Shown here: positions 51,551-62,297 of the stretch, piece after piece
Layout: the number at the start of each line of letters is the position of its first letter
How positions within the stretch are numbered: position 1 is the first letter of the stretch
Source: Pictodentalium vernedei
Lineage: Eukaryota > Mollusca > Scaphopoda > Dentaliida > Dentaliidae
DNA: 64,000 nt
Assembly (NCBI GenBank): GCA_031216915.1
Contig: CM062291.1
Location: forward strand, 32,492,484 to 32,556,483
Direction of reading: 5' to 3'
Position numbers and translations under genes: made by a program
Notes under the pieces: generated by a model
Seen by the model: only the letters and a program-made list of their open reading frames with translations
Database searches by the model: none
What the model was told of the DNA's origin: nothing

Positions 51551-51798
51551 TTAACCCTTTACCCAACGAATCACCCGCATCCGCTCACGTATTATGTAAA
51601 TTCAGCAGCTGAAAAATATTACTTTTCGGAAACTTTCAACAAAACCATATCATGCGACCCCTCTTTGGAACGAGCTTGTCGAGCTCGTTCCAAAGAGGGG
51701 TCACATGATATGGTTTTGTTGAAATTTTTTTTTAAAATTTAAAAAATGATATTTAAAATAATAAATTTTGAAATCGACTGTTCTGGGTAAAGGGTTAA
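51551..51798. repeat. Palindromic TTAA element with paired arm changes
   Basis: TTAACCCTTTACCCAACG to CTGGGTAAAGGGTTAA. The arms are CTCTTTGGAACGAGCTTG and CGAGCTCGTTCCAAAGAGG, so TTTGG and CCAAA changed on both sides. Confidence 0.92.
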
Positions 51799-52706
51799 CA
51801 GGCTTTTAAGGCCAGTAGTGCTACTCAGTATTTTTGCTCGTACATTCCATAGAGTATTATCTGATTGGCTTAGGATTGCTCCATTGAAATTACATTTCAT
51901 ATATTACACCAAATTCAAATAAATTTATTGCTGCAAAAATGCCTATTTCAAAAATTCGGGTAATATTTTTGGAATTCCTCCCTGTGCACCAGTCAGTGAA
52001 CGGTGTGCACATCTTCATTAATTTTTTTCTTGAAAACATTTTCCTGGTGCCAGGACTCAACAATAGCAAGCTTCACTTCAAGTGGTAGCAAGTAGAATTC
52101 AGTGCGCATCCTATTTTCAGAATTGAAAGACTGGTCAGATGCAATCATGATCCCCATGGAAACCCCAGAAAGTGAAGTATTGCTTGTGTACTGTGGTAAG
52201 CAAGCACTCAGGCCTTAAAATTCACCTAATTTGGGCACATCAGATTCAAGTGCAAAATGTGCCTAAAATACGAAAAACTATAATATACATACAAATGGAA
52301 TATAATACAGGGCTTTTTCTAACACCTATTTTGCATCATGCAAAAGTATTTCTTAAAAAATATCTTTATTTTAGAATGTTACAACAAGCTGTTCGTACCC
52401 ATCTCCTAATTTGGGCACAGCCTTTACCGCCCTGAATTTGGGATAATATAAAGGCCTGCAAGCACTATTTTACTGATAAAATGAAACCAGGTAACCAATG
52501 CCTAGGGAAGTCCTTGAAAATGGGCAACATGCGTATAAATGATTGGCTGGACTTGACTTTTTTATCCATGGTGCAGTCTCGATTAGTCATTGAGCAGAAA
52601 TATGTGACCTTAAACTCAAATTAATAACGCAATTAGGAAAATTGGGATTATCTGGCATGGTGGAGTGATTTGAAGCAGAGTTTTATATGCTGAGGAATTA
52701 AATTGT

Positions 52707-52945
52707 TTAACCCTTTACCCAACGAATCGGCCACATCCACCCGCTTAATATGCAAATTCAGCAGGTGAAAAAATATTATTTTAAAAATTTTTAACAAAAC
52801 CATATCATGTGACCCCTCTTTGGAACGAGTTCGTTCCAATGAGGGGTCACATGATATAGTTTTGTTGAAATTTTTGGAAATTTTTTTTAAAAATTATATT
52901 TAAAATAATAAATTTTGATATCGTCTGCGTTGGGTAAAGGGTTAA
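52707..52945. repeat. Palindromic TTAA element, shortened tip
   Basis: TTAACCCTTTACCCAACG to GCGTTGGGTAAAGGGTTAA. The tip reads GGAACGAGTTCGTTCC without the usual spacer, and the arms differ at CTCTTTGG and CCAATGAG. The stretch 51799-52706 contains a SINE tail (52568-52625) and otherwise unassigned sequence. Confidence 0.9.
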
Positions 52946-53159
52946 TAAGTAATAATTACATGGATGAACTAAGAATCATAAATAAAAGCAATTTTTCAAA
53001 GAGAGAAAAGAGGTAGTTAAGCTATCTGAACTTTGCAGCTTCCCCGTTGGGAACTGGGAGTAGAAGAGGGAAACTTTGGACTTCATGAAAAGAATGAGAC
53101 TAACATGTCAGACAATTGTAAGAGATCTGAGAATTTTTGAAATTATTTGGGTTGGTTTA

Positions 53160-53285
53160 ATAAATAAAGAGGTTATTACTTGGTTAGTTTCATATCGGCC
53201 GAGATATCAGCCCGTCGGTCTCAAGCTGATGTGAAGTTACCTTGTGCTGATATGAAAATAACCAAGTAATAACCTCTGATTACTA
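53160..53285. repeat. Palindrome, about 45-bp arms
   Basis: AGAGGTTATTACTTGGTTAG is mirrored by ACCAAGTAATAACCTCTG, with inner arms TTTCATATCGGCC and GCTGATATGAAAAT. The middle (GATATCAGCCCGTCGG) is not symmetrical. Confidence 0.75.
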
Positions 53286-53369
53286 TGACTCCTAGATAAA
53301 AATTTGACAAATATTGGCAGAGGAGGTTCCAGAGGGGTGTCCATCTTGTTCATTTTTATGGCCCTGAAA

Positions 53370-53600
53370 AAATGTTTCAGGGTCATATAGTGTTTGTCAT
53401 CTCTGTCCGTCCGTCCGTCAGGAAAATTTTTGTGTCCGTTCCTTAACTCTGAGATGCGTCATTGGATTTTGTTGAAACTTGGCATACATGTTGCTTATGG
53501 GGAGACGATGTGCCATGCACAAAATTTGTTGTTGTTGTTCGATGGAGGTCAAGGTCATTGCCACTTCAGGGGCACAGTCACTTCCGAGTGACAATCTCTT
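53370..53600 (+). repeat. Dispersed repeat (GTCCGTCCGTC ... GGTCAAGGTCATTGCC)
   Basis: It has the order CATCTCTGTCCGTCCGTCC, then TTGTTGAAACTTGGCATAC, then GGAGGTCAAGGTCATTGCC. It is familiar from mollusc and other marine invertebrate genomes. No coding role is apparent. Confidence 0.55.
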
Positions 53601-53810
53601 GTTATTTATTTATTGGTTTTGCTTTAAAATGTGTTTTGAAGGATTTGGGTATCAAAGACATGAAAGACATTTTCTTATGGAATGTACCCTTTATGATACA
53701 CAGAATAAATATTTGACGATTTGAGTAGATTAGATAAAAATTTTAGATCTATGTCGAATAACCAGAAATTTTTACAACATTATGAAAAGCAAATCACCAG
53801 ATATTTGTAA

Positions 53811-54346
53811 TAGGGCTGTCATGATTTTTTAATTTAGGAATCAATTAATCGTCGCAAATAATCGATAATAATTGATTAATCGTACCTAGATGACCCTCTC
53901 CCTCTCTTTGAAGTTGTTAAAAATGAAATTCAAGTTAGCTGACCAACCTCAAGTAAACAATGAAGACAATCCTCTTTTAGGTACATTCAAAGCTTTGATG
54001 TTCTGAACTTTTGAACCGTCAGTGTAATAATCAAGACCGGTTGGCAGTTGCGAACTTCGCAAGTTTGCAACTACCGACCAGTCTTGATTATTACACTGAC
54101 GGTTCAAAAGTTCAGAACATCAAAGCTTTGATGTTCCTGAAAGACAAATGCTTCTAACGTCTCCTTGAGGTTTAACGTCGATGTTCTTGACCTTTTACCT
54201 TTAGCAACAGTAGTTTATTTATCCCAGTTGTTATTTTTAATTATTAAACGTCTAAAACGGGGCAAAATTTAGCGATTCGTCAACAACGTAAAATACTAAT
54301 GATTTTGGCATGATCGATCGACAATTGATTAATCGTGACAGCCCTA
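53811..54346. mobile_element. Non-autonomous hAT-like element, TAGGGCTGTCA ends
   Basis: The inverted ends are TAGGGCTGTCATGATT and the complement of AATCGTGACAGCCCTA, with further ATTGATTAATCG motifs. The flanks are ATTTGTAA and GTTTGTAA (7 of 8). The central palindrome (about 53995-54130) has arms GTTCTGAACTTTTGAACCG and its complement, and the turn GCGAACTTCGCAAGTTTGC. Confidence 0.9.
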
Positions 54347-54475
54347 GTTTGTAATGTGATCTGTAAAGCAGTAAGGATGTTTTTCTCTCTTAGGTCTGAA
54401 ACAAAGCAACAACTACACTTAAATCATCCAAAGTACTTTTTAGGGTTGTTGAACGAATTTCATTACAGTAAAACA

Positions 54476-55230
54476 TGTCTTGAGAGACCACTGTCGTGAG
54501 AGACCACCTGTCTTGAGAGACCACTGTGGCCATGTACCGATTGGTTTCACTCTATAATGGGCCTGTCATGAGAGACCACCTGTCTTGAGAGACCACCTGT
54601 CTTGAGAGACCACAAAACTGTGGCAAAAACTCAGTTTGTCACCTGTTTTGAGAGACCGGAAAATCAATTTTTGGCAATTTCAGAGTATTAAAATCAATAA
54701 ACAGGTTGAGGGTTAGATTTTTTTGGGTGGTCTGGATTTGTTATTCAAAATTTGTTTTATTAAAAATTATTGCCTGTTGGCACTCTCCAATAATTTGTAA
54801 TAAAACAAATTTTTACAGACAAAATCTTTGTGTTTGACTGAAGAGGAAACATGAGCAAGGAAAAAGATGCTTTTGTTCTGGTACCTTCATTGTTGTAACT
54901 CAGCCAGTTAAGATCAATGCAGTGTGCACAGAAATCAATAGTTCAAAAATGTAACCAGGACATCGGTCCAACAGTGAAGTTTTTCAGTTTATGTACTTTT
55001 ATCTATAATTTATTAAACAATGCCTTTGTACTTGTATTTAAACTGAATTAAAATAAAACAATAATAAAAAAAATTTGAAAAATCAGTTCTTCTCCATTTC
55101 TGCAACAAATATTCTCTGGTTGTTCATTCACTGACTAGCAAAAACGTCAAACCTGTAATGAGAGACCACCTGTCTTGAGAGACCACTTTTGCTCGGCAAA
55201 TGAGGTGGTCTCTCAAGACAGGTTCTACAG
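54476..55230. mobile_element. TA-flanked element of CAGTAGAACCTG family, with nested TTAA-type piece
   Basis: TA|CAGTAAAACATGTCTTGAG to CTCAAGACAGGTTCTACAG|TA. The interior is filled with GAGAGACCACCTGTCTTG repeats. A decayed member of the 41747 family (palindrome GCCTGTTGGC at about 54772) is nested at about 54698-54926. Confidence 0.75.
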
Positions 55231-55245
55231 TATCATATTTGAATA

Positions 55246-55406
55246 CAGTAGAACCTGTCTTGAGAGACCATCCTTTTTGCCAGGCAAAAGTGGTCTCTCA
55301 AAACAGGTGGTCTCTCATGAGGGGTCCATTACAGAGTCAAACACCCAAATGGGACAAGATCACAGTGGTCTCTCACGACAGTGGTCTCTCAAAACAGATT
55401 TTACGG
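55246..55406. repeat. Short TA-flanked MITE (CAGTAGAACCTG family)
   Basis: TA|CAGTAGAACCTGTCTTGAG to AAAACAGATTTTACGG|TA, with GTGGTCTCTCA repeats in both orientations. It lies 15 bp from the larger relative. From 55407 to 55650 I see nothing else. Confidence 0.75.
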
Positions 55407-55654
55407 TACTTCATTTTAGCGAGTATGTGAGCAGGTTAATATGTGCACAAGTTTGTTATTTGCGTTGATCGGTGAGGGTATGTAGGTTGCGTGAGGGTAC
55501 AAATGTATACTTGGTAAGGTGTGCAGAATGTATACTTGGTTAGGTGTGTGTGGCCATTTGGTATGAATGCGTGTGTGCGAATTAAGGGTTAATGATAGGT
55601 GCGTAAGTGATCAGTAAAATGTGTACGCATGTATATATATATTATTCATGGAAC

Positions 55655-55916
55655 CAAGCCTGGAAATAAGCAGACTGTCATCTACAGAATGAGGTCCCCA
55701 GAGGGTGAATTTGGTGATGCTACCCAGCACAGCAGAGTAGCATCACTAAATGTACCCTCTATGAACCTCAATCTGAATTGAGGTCTCGGGCCTAAACAGA
55801 AAGTGATACCCAGAGGATAAATTGGGGGATTCTTGCCCACTGTATAGGATAGGATCAGCAAATTCACCTTCTGGGGGCCTCATTTTGCAAATGACGGATT
55901 GCTTATTTCCAGACTT
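55655..55916. repeat. hAT-like MITE, CAAGCCTG family
   Basis: CAAGCCTGGAAATAAGC to the complement of GCTTATTTCCAGACTT. The central palindrome is decayed (CTACCCAGCACAGCAGAGTAG). No clear TSD. A partial copy follows at 55935-56020 (GCAAGCCAGAAAATAAGC). Confidence 0.8.
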
Positions 55917-56071
55917 CATTGTAACGAATATGCAAGCCAGAAAATAAGCAGACAGACATCTGCAAAGTTAGATCTCAAGAGGGTGAATTTGGTGATACTA
56001 CCCTGCACTCATTATACCTCATCGATATCAAGTGCAGATATGCGTGAGATCAATTTACCATAGTTCACTGT

Positions 56072-56330
56072 CAAACCTGAAAATAAGCAGACTGTCATCT
56101 TCAGAATGAAGACCCCCGAGGGTGAATATGGTGATGCTACCCTGCACAGCAGGGTAGCATCACTAAATTTACCCTCAGTGAACCTCAATCTGAATCAAGG
56201 TCTTAAGCCTGAACAGATAGAGGAACCCAATGGATAAATTGGCTCACTGTATGGGATAGCATCAGCAAATTCACCCACAGGGGACCTCATTCAGAATCTG
56301 CAAATGACAGATTGCTTATTTCCAGGCTTG
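56072..56330. repeat. hAT-like MITE, CAAGCCTG family
   Basis: CAAACCTGAAAATAAGC to the complement of GCTTATTTCCAGGCTTG. The central palindrome GATGCTACCCTGCACAGC is intact. From 56331 to 56744 no feature is recognised. Confidence 0.8.
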
Positions 56331-56744
56331 TATGGAATTAGCTGAGGATGTTATTGGTTTTGTATTTATTTCTATATTCATTTCTCTCTGTATAATTGTA
56401 TGTATACTACCCTGAGTGGCTGTATTTTTGCAAATAAACTATTTTATTCTGGAAGCGGAATTATTGTCAAAACAGACGCTGTTAAAAACTGTACCCAATC
56501 CCTTCATTATACAAACAAGTCAAGAAAGAGAGGAATATTGTAAGATAAATTGGTTATTTCCACCATGCGGGTTTCCGATCGGACAAATTGATATATGCCC
56601 AGAGACAAGGTCTTAACTTCAATGCACAATCATGGTGGTAATAATCTATCTATATTCAACATATGTATATTCAAACTGCAGGAGATCCAAGATGATGGTG
56701 TGGTGGAAACTACATCACAAATGTAGTCTCTTTCCATAAATACG

Positions 56745-56993
56745 TTAACCCTTGACCCAATGCAGACGATATCAAAATTTATTATTTTAATTACTATTAA
56801 ATAAAAATTTTTTAAAAATTCCCACAAAACCATATCATCTGACCCTTCATTGGAACGAGCTTGACGAGCTCGTTCCAATGAGGGGTCACATGATTTGGTT
56901 TTGTTGAAATATTTTGAAAAATTTATTTCTTTCAACTGCTGAATTTACAAATTATGCGGGCGGATGCGGGCTAATTATTAGGTAAAGGGTTAA
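56745..56993. repeat. Palindromic TTAA element, complete
   Basis: TTAACCCTTGACCCAATGC to ATTAGGTAAAGGGTTAA, TTAA on both sides. The arms are GGAACGAGCTTGACGAGCTCG, in the ATATCATCTGA/ATGTGA subfamily. Confidence 0.9.
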
Positions 56994-57117
56994 GGTACTG
57001 ACCCAGGAATAAGCCCAGGGGAGCGTGTGAAATAAGAGAGGTCAAGGCTGCAGGAGAATTTGGATGCAATGTTGTCATGAAGTTAGGTGAGTTAATAAAT
57101 CCCATGATCATATATTA

Positions 57118-57365
57118 ATACTTTATGTAACGAATGAAGTGCATAAGCGAGCATGATTTACAGATTGAGCCGTTGAAAAAAAATTTGAAACAATTTCAAC
57201 AAAGCCATATCAAGTGCCCCCCCCCCCCTCCCCCTCATTGGAATGAGCTTGTTCCAGTGAGGGGCCACCTGATAAAGCTTTGTTGAAATTTTGGGAAACA
57301 TTTGGGAAAAAAAATTATTTAAAATAATGAATGTTTGATATCGTATGTTCGGTAAGAGTTCTTTT
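57118..57365. repeat. Decayed palindromic element with poly-C
   Basis: ACTTTATGTAACGAATG to TGTTCGGTAAGAGTTC. The arms are GGAATGAGCTTGTTCC. A C-rich run lies at 57218-57236. Confidence 0.65.
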
Positions 57366-57879
57366 TAATTTTAACAAATTACATGTATAGCAGGGACTGA
57401 ACTTTTTTACAAGGAGGTGTCCCTGAAACTGAAATCCAAAAAGTTGGTAGGTGGGCTTATTTTGAAGTATGATCTTTTATCCTATAAATGGCCGTTTATT
57501 TGAACAATAAAGGCCTTGGATAAATTTTTGCTTTATTCACCTAATAGGGTGATAACTTTTCCCCATAGGTTTAACACTGAAAGAATTTATTCCTTTAGCA
57601 CAGATGGACTTGTTGGCCTCTGACCTGTACCTTATTTGTCTAGTATAATTAATAGTTCGATTGTTGATTTCTTTAAACCTTTTTGAAAGTATTACACAAT
57701 GCCAGTAGAAAACACCACACACTGCTCATATAATAAAGTATTTTTGCAAGTTGAGCTCAAGTTTGTAGGGGAATTATTTTTAGACAGAAATGTATTACTG
57801 CGCCTTGTTTATTTTTGCCAATTTTGCTGGTCGATCGAATTGGACCAATGTGCTCCTTACTTCTCGCTGCATTTTGTAG

Positions 57880-58340
57880 TGATAGCACGGTTTTGCCGCA
57901 ACTGCCCTGTAGAAGATTTATGGGATAAACAAAATAAATGTATAGTGTTTTCAAGTAAAACACTATATGTTTTACTTGAAAACACTATACGTTTATATAG
58001 AATTAAGAATGAAATTCTTAATCTTACTCGAAGAATAAATTTTTTACTTGAAAACGCTATACGTTTATTCTATATATACCAGGGTCCGTATCTTCATCTG
58101 TGTCATAGAACTCTTCTGCGCTGTGGTGACTAATATGGAGAGGATATCTAGTGTTTTTGAGTGTCCTTCGAAAGGACGTACCAAACCAAAAACTTATATT
58201 ACAGACTTTCAGGCCATGTTTGGATCAGAGGCTTCATGCATCAATTCAAGGTGAATACGCGTTGAAGTCTTGCTGAAAATGATTGGTATCCACTCAAAAA
58301 CACTAGAGTTACAATTCATTATACGTTTTTAGAACAAATT
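57880..58340. repeat. Nested palindromes (AGTGTTTTCAAGTAAA) and possible exon-like ORF
   Basis: ATAGTGTTTTCAAGTAAAAC is mirrored by GTTTTACTTGAAAACACTAT (57940-57990) and again at 58040-58068. TTAAGAATGAAATTCTTAA is a further small palindrome. GATATCTAGTGTTTTTGAGTG (58142) pairs with CACTCAAAAACACTAGAG (58292). A frame from 58131 (MERISSVFECPSKGRTKP) ends at a GTGAAT donor-like site, but no partner exon was recognised. 57366-57879 is unassigned. Confidence 0.5.
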
Positions 58341-58552
58341 GATCCTTTCCAGTGATAATTTGACTCGTATTCACCTTGCAGTGATGCTTTGAAAGCCGCC
58401 ATTTTGATTGAAAGTGAAAATTTCTATATCTTCACAGTGGGGGATACGACTTCTATCTTTCCGCAATTTCTTCGATAATTATCATTTAGCATATAATATA
58501 AATGACTTCTGGCTCGTATGCAAATTTTTATTTGTTTCAGAGTGTTCGTTGG

Positions 58553-58797
58553 TTAATCCTTTTTCCAACGTAACAGCCAAAACCGGCCAGTACTATTCTC
58601 AAAAATCGCCAATTAATTTTCATTATTTTTTCATTTTTTTTGTCTCAAAAACATAGGTATGACCCCTCATTGGAACGAGCTCATCAACCTCGTTCCAATG
58701 AAGGGTCATAACCTATGTTTTTGAGACAAAAAATACAAAAAATTAGTTAATAATTCAAGAATTTTTTTTGCAAGTGTCGTTGTCTTCTCATGTTAGG
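58553..58797. repeat. Palindromic TTAA element, GTCTCAAAAACATAGG subfamily
   Basis: TTAATCCTTTTTCCAACGTAA starts it. The right end is lost at CATGTTAGGTTCATG. The arms GAACGAGCTCATCAACCTCG show a mismatch at the tip. Confidence 0.85.
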
Positions 58798-58894
58798 TTC
58801 ATGCTATTGAATAATGTCAAGACTGTGATCATACTAATGAAAATGCCCTACTGCTGCGTAACTTGGTTCATAGCCTGATTACATGGGTAAAGTT

Positions 58895-59180
58895 ATGGCA
58901 TTGAACTTCAAACCGAGAGGTCCACAGTTCGATCCCCGCCAGGGGTAACTGCGTTGTGTCCTTGGACAAGGCACTTAATCCTAATACCCCATGTAGCGGC
59001 ACAGTGGCACTGTGTACTAAGGTATATTGCATGTCAATGGTGCACTTGTCTTCAACCAATCCCAGCCCTGCTTATGTGGAGTTAGTACGTTGGTGAACTG
59101 AAAGTTGCTTGCCCTTACTCAGTGGTTCTCTCCATGTACTGCAGATTCCTCCACCCATAAAACTGTACCGTTATCAACAG
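58895..59180 (+). repeat. SINE fragment, 5' truncated
   Basis: Box B-like CAGTTCGATCCCCGCC, then GTGTCCTTGGACAAGGCAC and CTCCACCCATAAAACTG. It lacks the head start and the 3' tail. 59181-59499 is unassigned. Confidence 0.8.
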
Positions 59181-59499
59181 TCATGTCGCCATTTTGTGTG
59201 ATGTGCAATGTACAAGTGAATGTTGATTTTTCATGCACAATTTTTCCAAGAGCAGAACATCCTGGGACCCCACTGGTGGTGGTTGGTCCCAGGTTGTTCT
59301 TCCTAGAAAAAACTTGAAAATGTGCTATCAAATGGAGCGTAATGTTTACAATACCAAAATTTTCAACCACCAGTAGTTGGTCCAAGCTCGATGGCTTACC
59401 TTCCGACACAAACTATACTGGTTTGACTGTTTCTGTTTCATTCCAATGGTTGGTTTCATTAACTGATAAATGAGACTCGATAAGTATTTTGTTCATGAC

Positions 59500-59880
59500 C
59501 GTATGTATTATAAGGCCTAAAAAATCTGTTTCTCAGGCCCTCCCGCATGGTATTTTTGGCTGTCACATGCTCTTTTTTTATAACCAATGCAAACTTAAAA
59601 ATTAAAAATTAAATGAATTATGCCTGATATTTTAGACAAGTTAAAACTGATAAATTAGCATTGCAATGCCTTCTTGCACTCAAGAGACGAAATACACCAC
59701 CACCCATGCTATTCTGTAGATTATGAGGCCTAAAACATAAAACAAAACAAGAACAGGAACTTTTATGGCAAAGAAATAATAACAAAAATAAAAAATAAAA
59801 TAAAAAACTGCCTGCCTGCCTGCAATTTTACAAAAAAATGCCTGAAACAGAAGATCTACTTTGTGGGGCCTGAGTTTTGG
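59500..59880 (-). repeat. Dispersed repeat family (minus copy of 45400-45690)
   Basis: In reverse it contains GGCCCTCCCGCATGG, AACTTAAAAATTAAAAAT, GCCTTCTTGCACTCAAGAG, CACCACCCATGCTATTCTG and TTATGGCAAAGAAATAAT. It lacks the central palindrome. Confidence 0.75.
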
Positions 59881-60054
59881 ATTTTTTTTTTTTTGTGAAA
59901 TGGTTTGTTTTTCGTTATTTCGAATTTTGAGGTTTATGTTTTTAATGGAAAAAAATATTAAAAAAGATTGATAAAAAATGGTTTGCTTTGCGTTGTTTCA
60001 AATTTGAAGTTTATTAAAAAAGATTAGTATTTTTAGCTCATCTGACTATAAGTC

Positions 60055-60400
60055 AACAACGTTGGAGGATCAGATTCAAGTTTCTTCAAATCAGGTCCCT
60101 AGGTTCATATTTGGGTTCCACACAAGAGCCAGAATTTTAAACTGGTGCAATATGAGGAAAACTTTTTAAAAACATTCTGGAAAATATTCTAAAAATTGTT
60201 TTTCTTCAATCACACAAGTCAGACTCTGATATTTGGTATATAGCATCCTTATGGAGGTCACATTCACATTATTCAAATGAAGTCCCTGAGTTCATATTGG
60301 GGTTCCTTATGGGATCCCAAACTTTAACTGTTGTGCAGTATGAAGAACATTCTTTAAAAAAAATCTTCTCCAGAACCACTAGTCAGAAACTTTTGTTATA
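60055..60400. repeat. Dispersed repeat ('GATATTTGGTATA' family), two units
   Basis: CAGATTCAAGTTTCTTCAAATC, TATTTGGGTTCC and GATATTTGGTATATAGCATCC recur about 190 bp apart. Confidence 0.7.
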
Positions 60401-60602
60401 GTCCAGTCAATACAGAGTCGGGCCTGGAATAAATTGCAACAAAAGCGAATATACCTTTTTCTCAGAGTATTACTATTGGTGTCTTCACACTAGACCAATT
60501 CCCCTTAGACCAACTACACAGTGTTTCTGAATAAGGGTTGATTAAGGATAATTAGGAAAACAATTATTTATAAAAATCTGCCCAACATCTATAAAATATC
60601 GA

Positions 60603-60855
60603 CAAGTCAGAAAATGAGCAGACTATCATCTGAAAAAGGAGGTCCCCAGAGGGTGAATTTGGTGATGCTACCCTGCACAGCAGGGTAGCATCATTAAATT
60701 TACCCTCTGTGAACCTCAACCTGAATCAAGGTCTCAAACATAATCAGAAAGAGGTACCCAGAGGATAAACTGGCCCACTGTATGGGATAGCATCAGCAAA
60801 TTCACCCTCTGGAGACCTCATTCTGCAAATGACAGACTGCTTATTTTCCGGCTTG
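60603..60855. repeat. hAT-like MITE, CAAGCCTG family
   Basis: CAAGTCAGAAAATGAGC to the complement of GCTTATTTTCCGGCTTG. The flanks AATATCGA and AATATCAA match at 7 of 8. The central palindrome is intact. Confidence 0.9.
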
Positions 60856-61143
60856 AATATCAATAACATTAAATACATTTATAAATATTTCAAATTATTG
60901 ATATAGAATTATTTTTAAAGTAGAACACATCAGTTGGTCTAAGGGGAATTGGTCTTTTGTGAATTGGCCTTGTGGGAGTTGGTCTAGTGGGAATGAACCT
61001 TACTATCACCTATTCACAGAAAAAAAGTCCCAGGCTGAATTCTGTGTACAACCAACTTTATGAGATATTAATTGTCAGGGGGTATACCAGTCAATGCCCA
61101 ACAAAATTGGAAACATTTCAATTTGCATTCATTCTCTTAGGTA

Positions 61144-62087
61144 CCGTATTTACTCTATGTATGGTGGCGCGGTGGCTCAGTTGGTAGAGGTGCAGGCTGC
61201 AAGCCGAGGGGTCCTCGGTTCGAATCCCACCTGCGGCAACTGTGTTGTGTCCTTGGGCAAAACACTTCACCCCCATTGCCCACGTGGGGGCACGGTGATG
61301 CTGTGTACTAAGGCGTACTGCACGTCGATGATGCACCTGTCTTCAAGCGATGCTAACCCTGCTTGTGTGGAGTTGGTATGTTGGGGAGCAGCTGACAGTT
61401 GCTTGCCGTTGCTCAGTGGTTCTCTCTGGGTACTCCGGCTTCCTCCACCCGTAAAACTGTCACGGTCATGGTTAGCCATTGTGCAGAAATATGTGACCTT
61501 AAACACCAATAAATAAATAAATAAATACTCTATATATTGGGACACTCTATGATTTGGGACACACATTTTTTCCAAAAAATTTTTTTTTTTTTATGCTCCA
61601 ATGTTTGGAACACTCAGGAGACTTGTTTCCAGTTGGCCCAGTCACCTGAAAACGGTGCAAAATGCTCAATATTAAAGCTAAGTTTATGTTTAATTTTCCT
61701 TTTTAAACAATAAAAAATTGACAATACAAATTAATTTGTGTTGTTTTGGACTGACATGAGGAAGACTATTTAATATTACATTGTGACAGTTTTCAACCCT
61801 TTACTGAACGCTAGTGGCAGATGACACTCATAAAAAGAATTCTTGTGTAACTAAAAATTTTCATTTTTTGCTTCCAAAACATAGCTTATGACCCTTCATT
61901 AGAACGAACGCAATGCGCGATTTTCATATATAGTGATGGAAAACGAATCACACACAACTTGATTCAGCATCAAAACAAGACCAGGTTGTGTTTTTTCCCC
62001 CATTTTCTAAGATGTGGGACACTGATGATCTGTGAAATCTGTGAAAATATTTATTTTTAGCTGTCCCAATACATAGAGTAAATACGG
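61144..62087. mobile_element. TA-flanked MITE with CCGTATTTACTC termini, containing a SINE
   Basis: The ends are CCGTATTTACTCTATG and the complement of CATAGAGTAAATACGG, flanked by TA. It is the second copy of 17425-17805. A SINE (61163-61525) entered its left end, and a decayed palindromic fragment (GCTTCCAAAACATAGC) is at 61870. Confidence 0.88.
61163..61525 (+). mobile_element. tRNA-headed SINE, best preserved copy
   Basis: GGCGCGGTGGCTCAGTTGG with box B GGTTCGAATCCCACC, then GTGTCCTTGGGCAAAACAC and the end GACCTTAAACACC with an ATAA tail. The 12-bp flanks TACTCTATGTAT (61151-61162) and TACTCTATATAT (61526-61537) differ at one base. This small difference and the clean head suggest recent insertion. 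Confidence 0.95.
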
Positions 62088-62297
62088 TACTCAAACTTAG
62101 TGATAATTATATAACAGAACTTTAAAATAAACTGTTATAATAGAATTTTGTTTGTTTTCCATTTCTCTTGCATTCTGAATCTTATTTTTGAAGTTTGATT
62201 GGGGGAAAATACCATTTTATGGGGATAAAAGGGAAAAACTAACCAAAATGTAACGTAAATTTTGAAATTTTTTATAACACAATTACAAATCCTTTGC

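Noticed and set aside
58131-58254. Possible first exon (MERISSVFECPSKG...) with donor-like GTGAAT
   Set aside because: There is no matching downstream exon and no known family. It lies between inverted copies of a repeat phrase.
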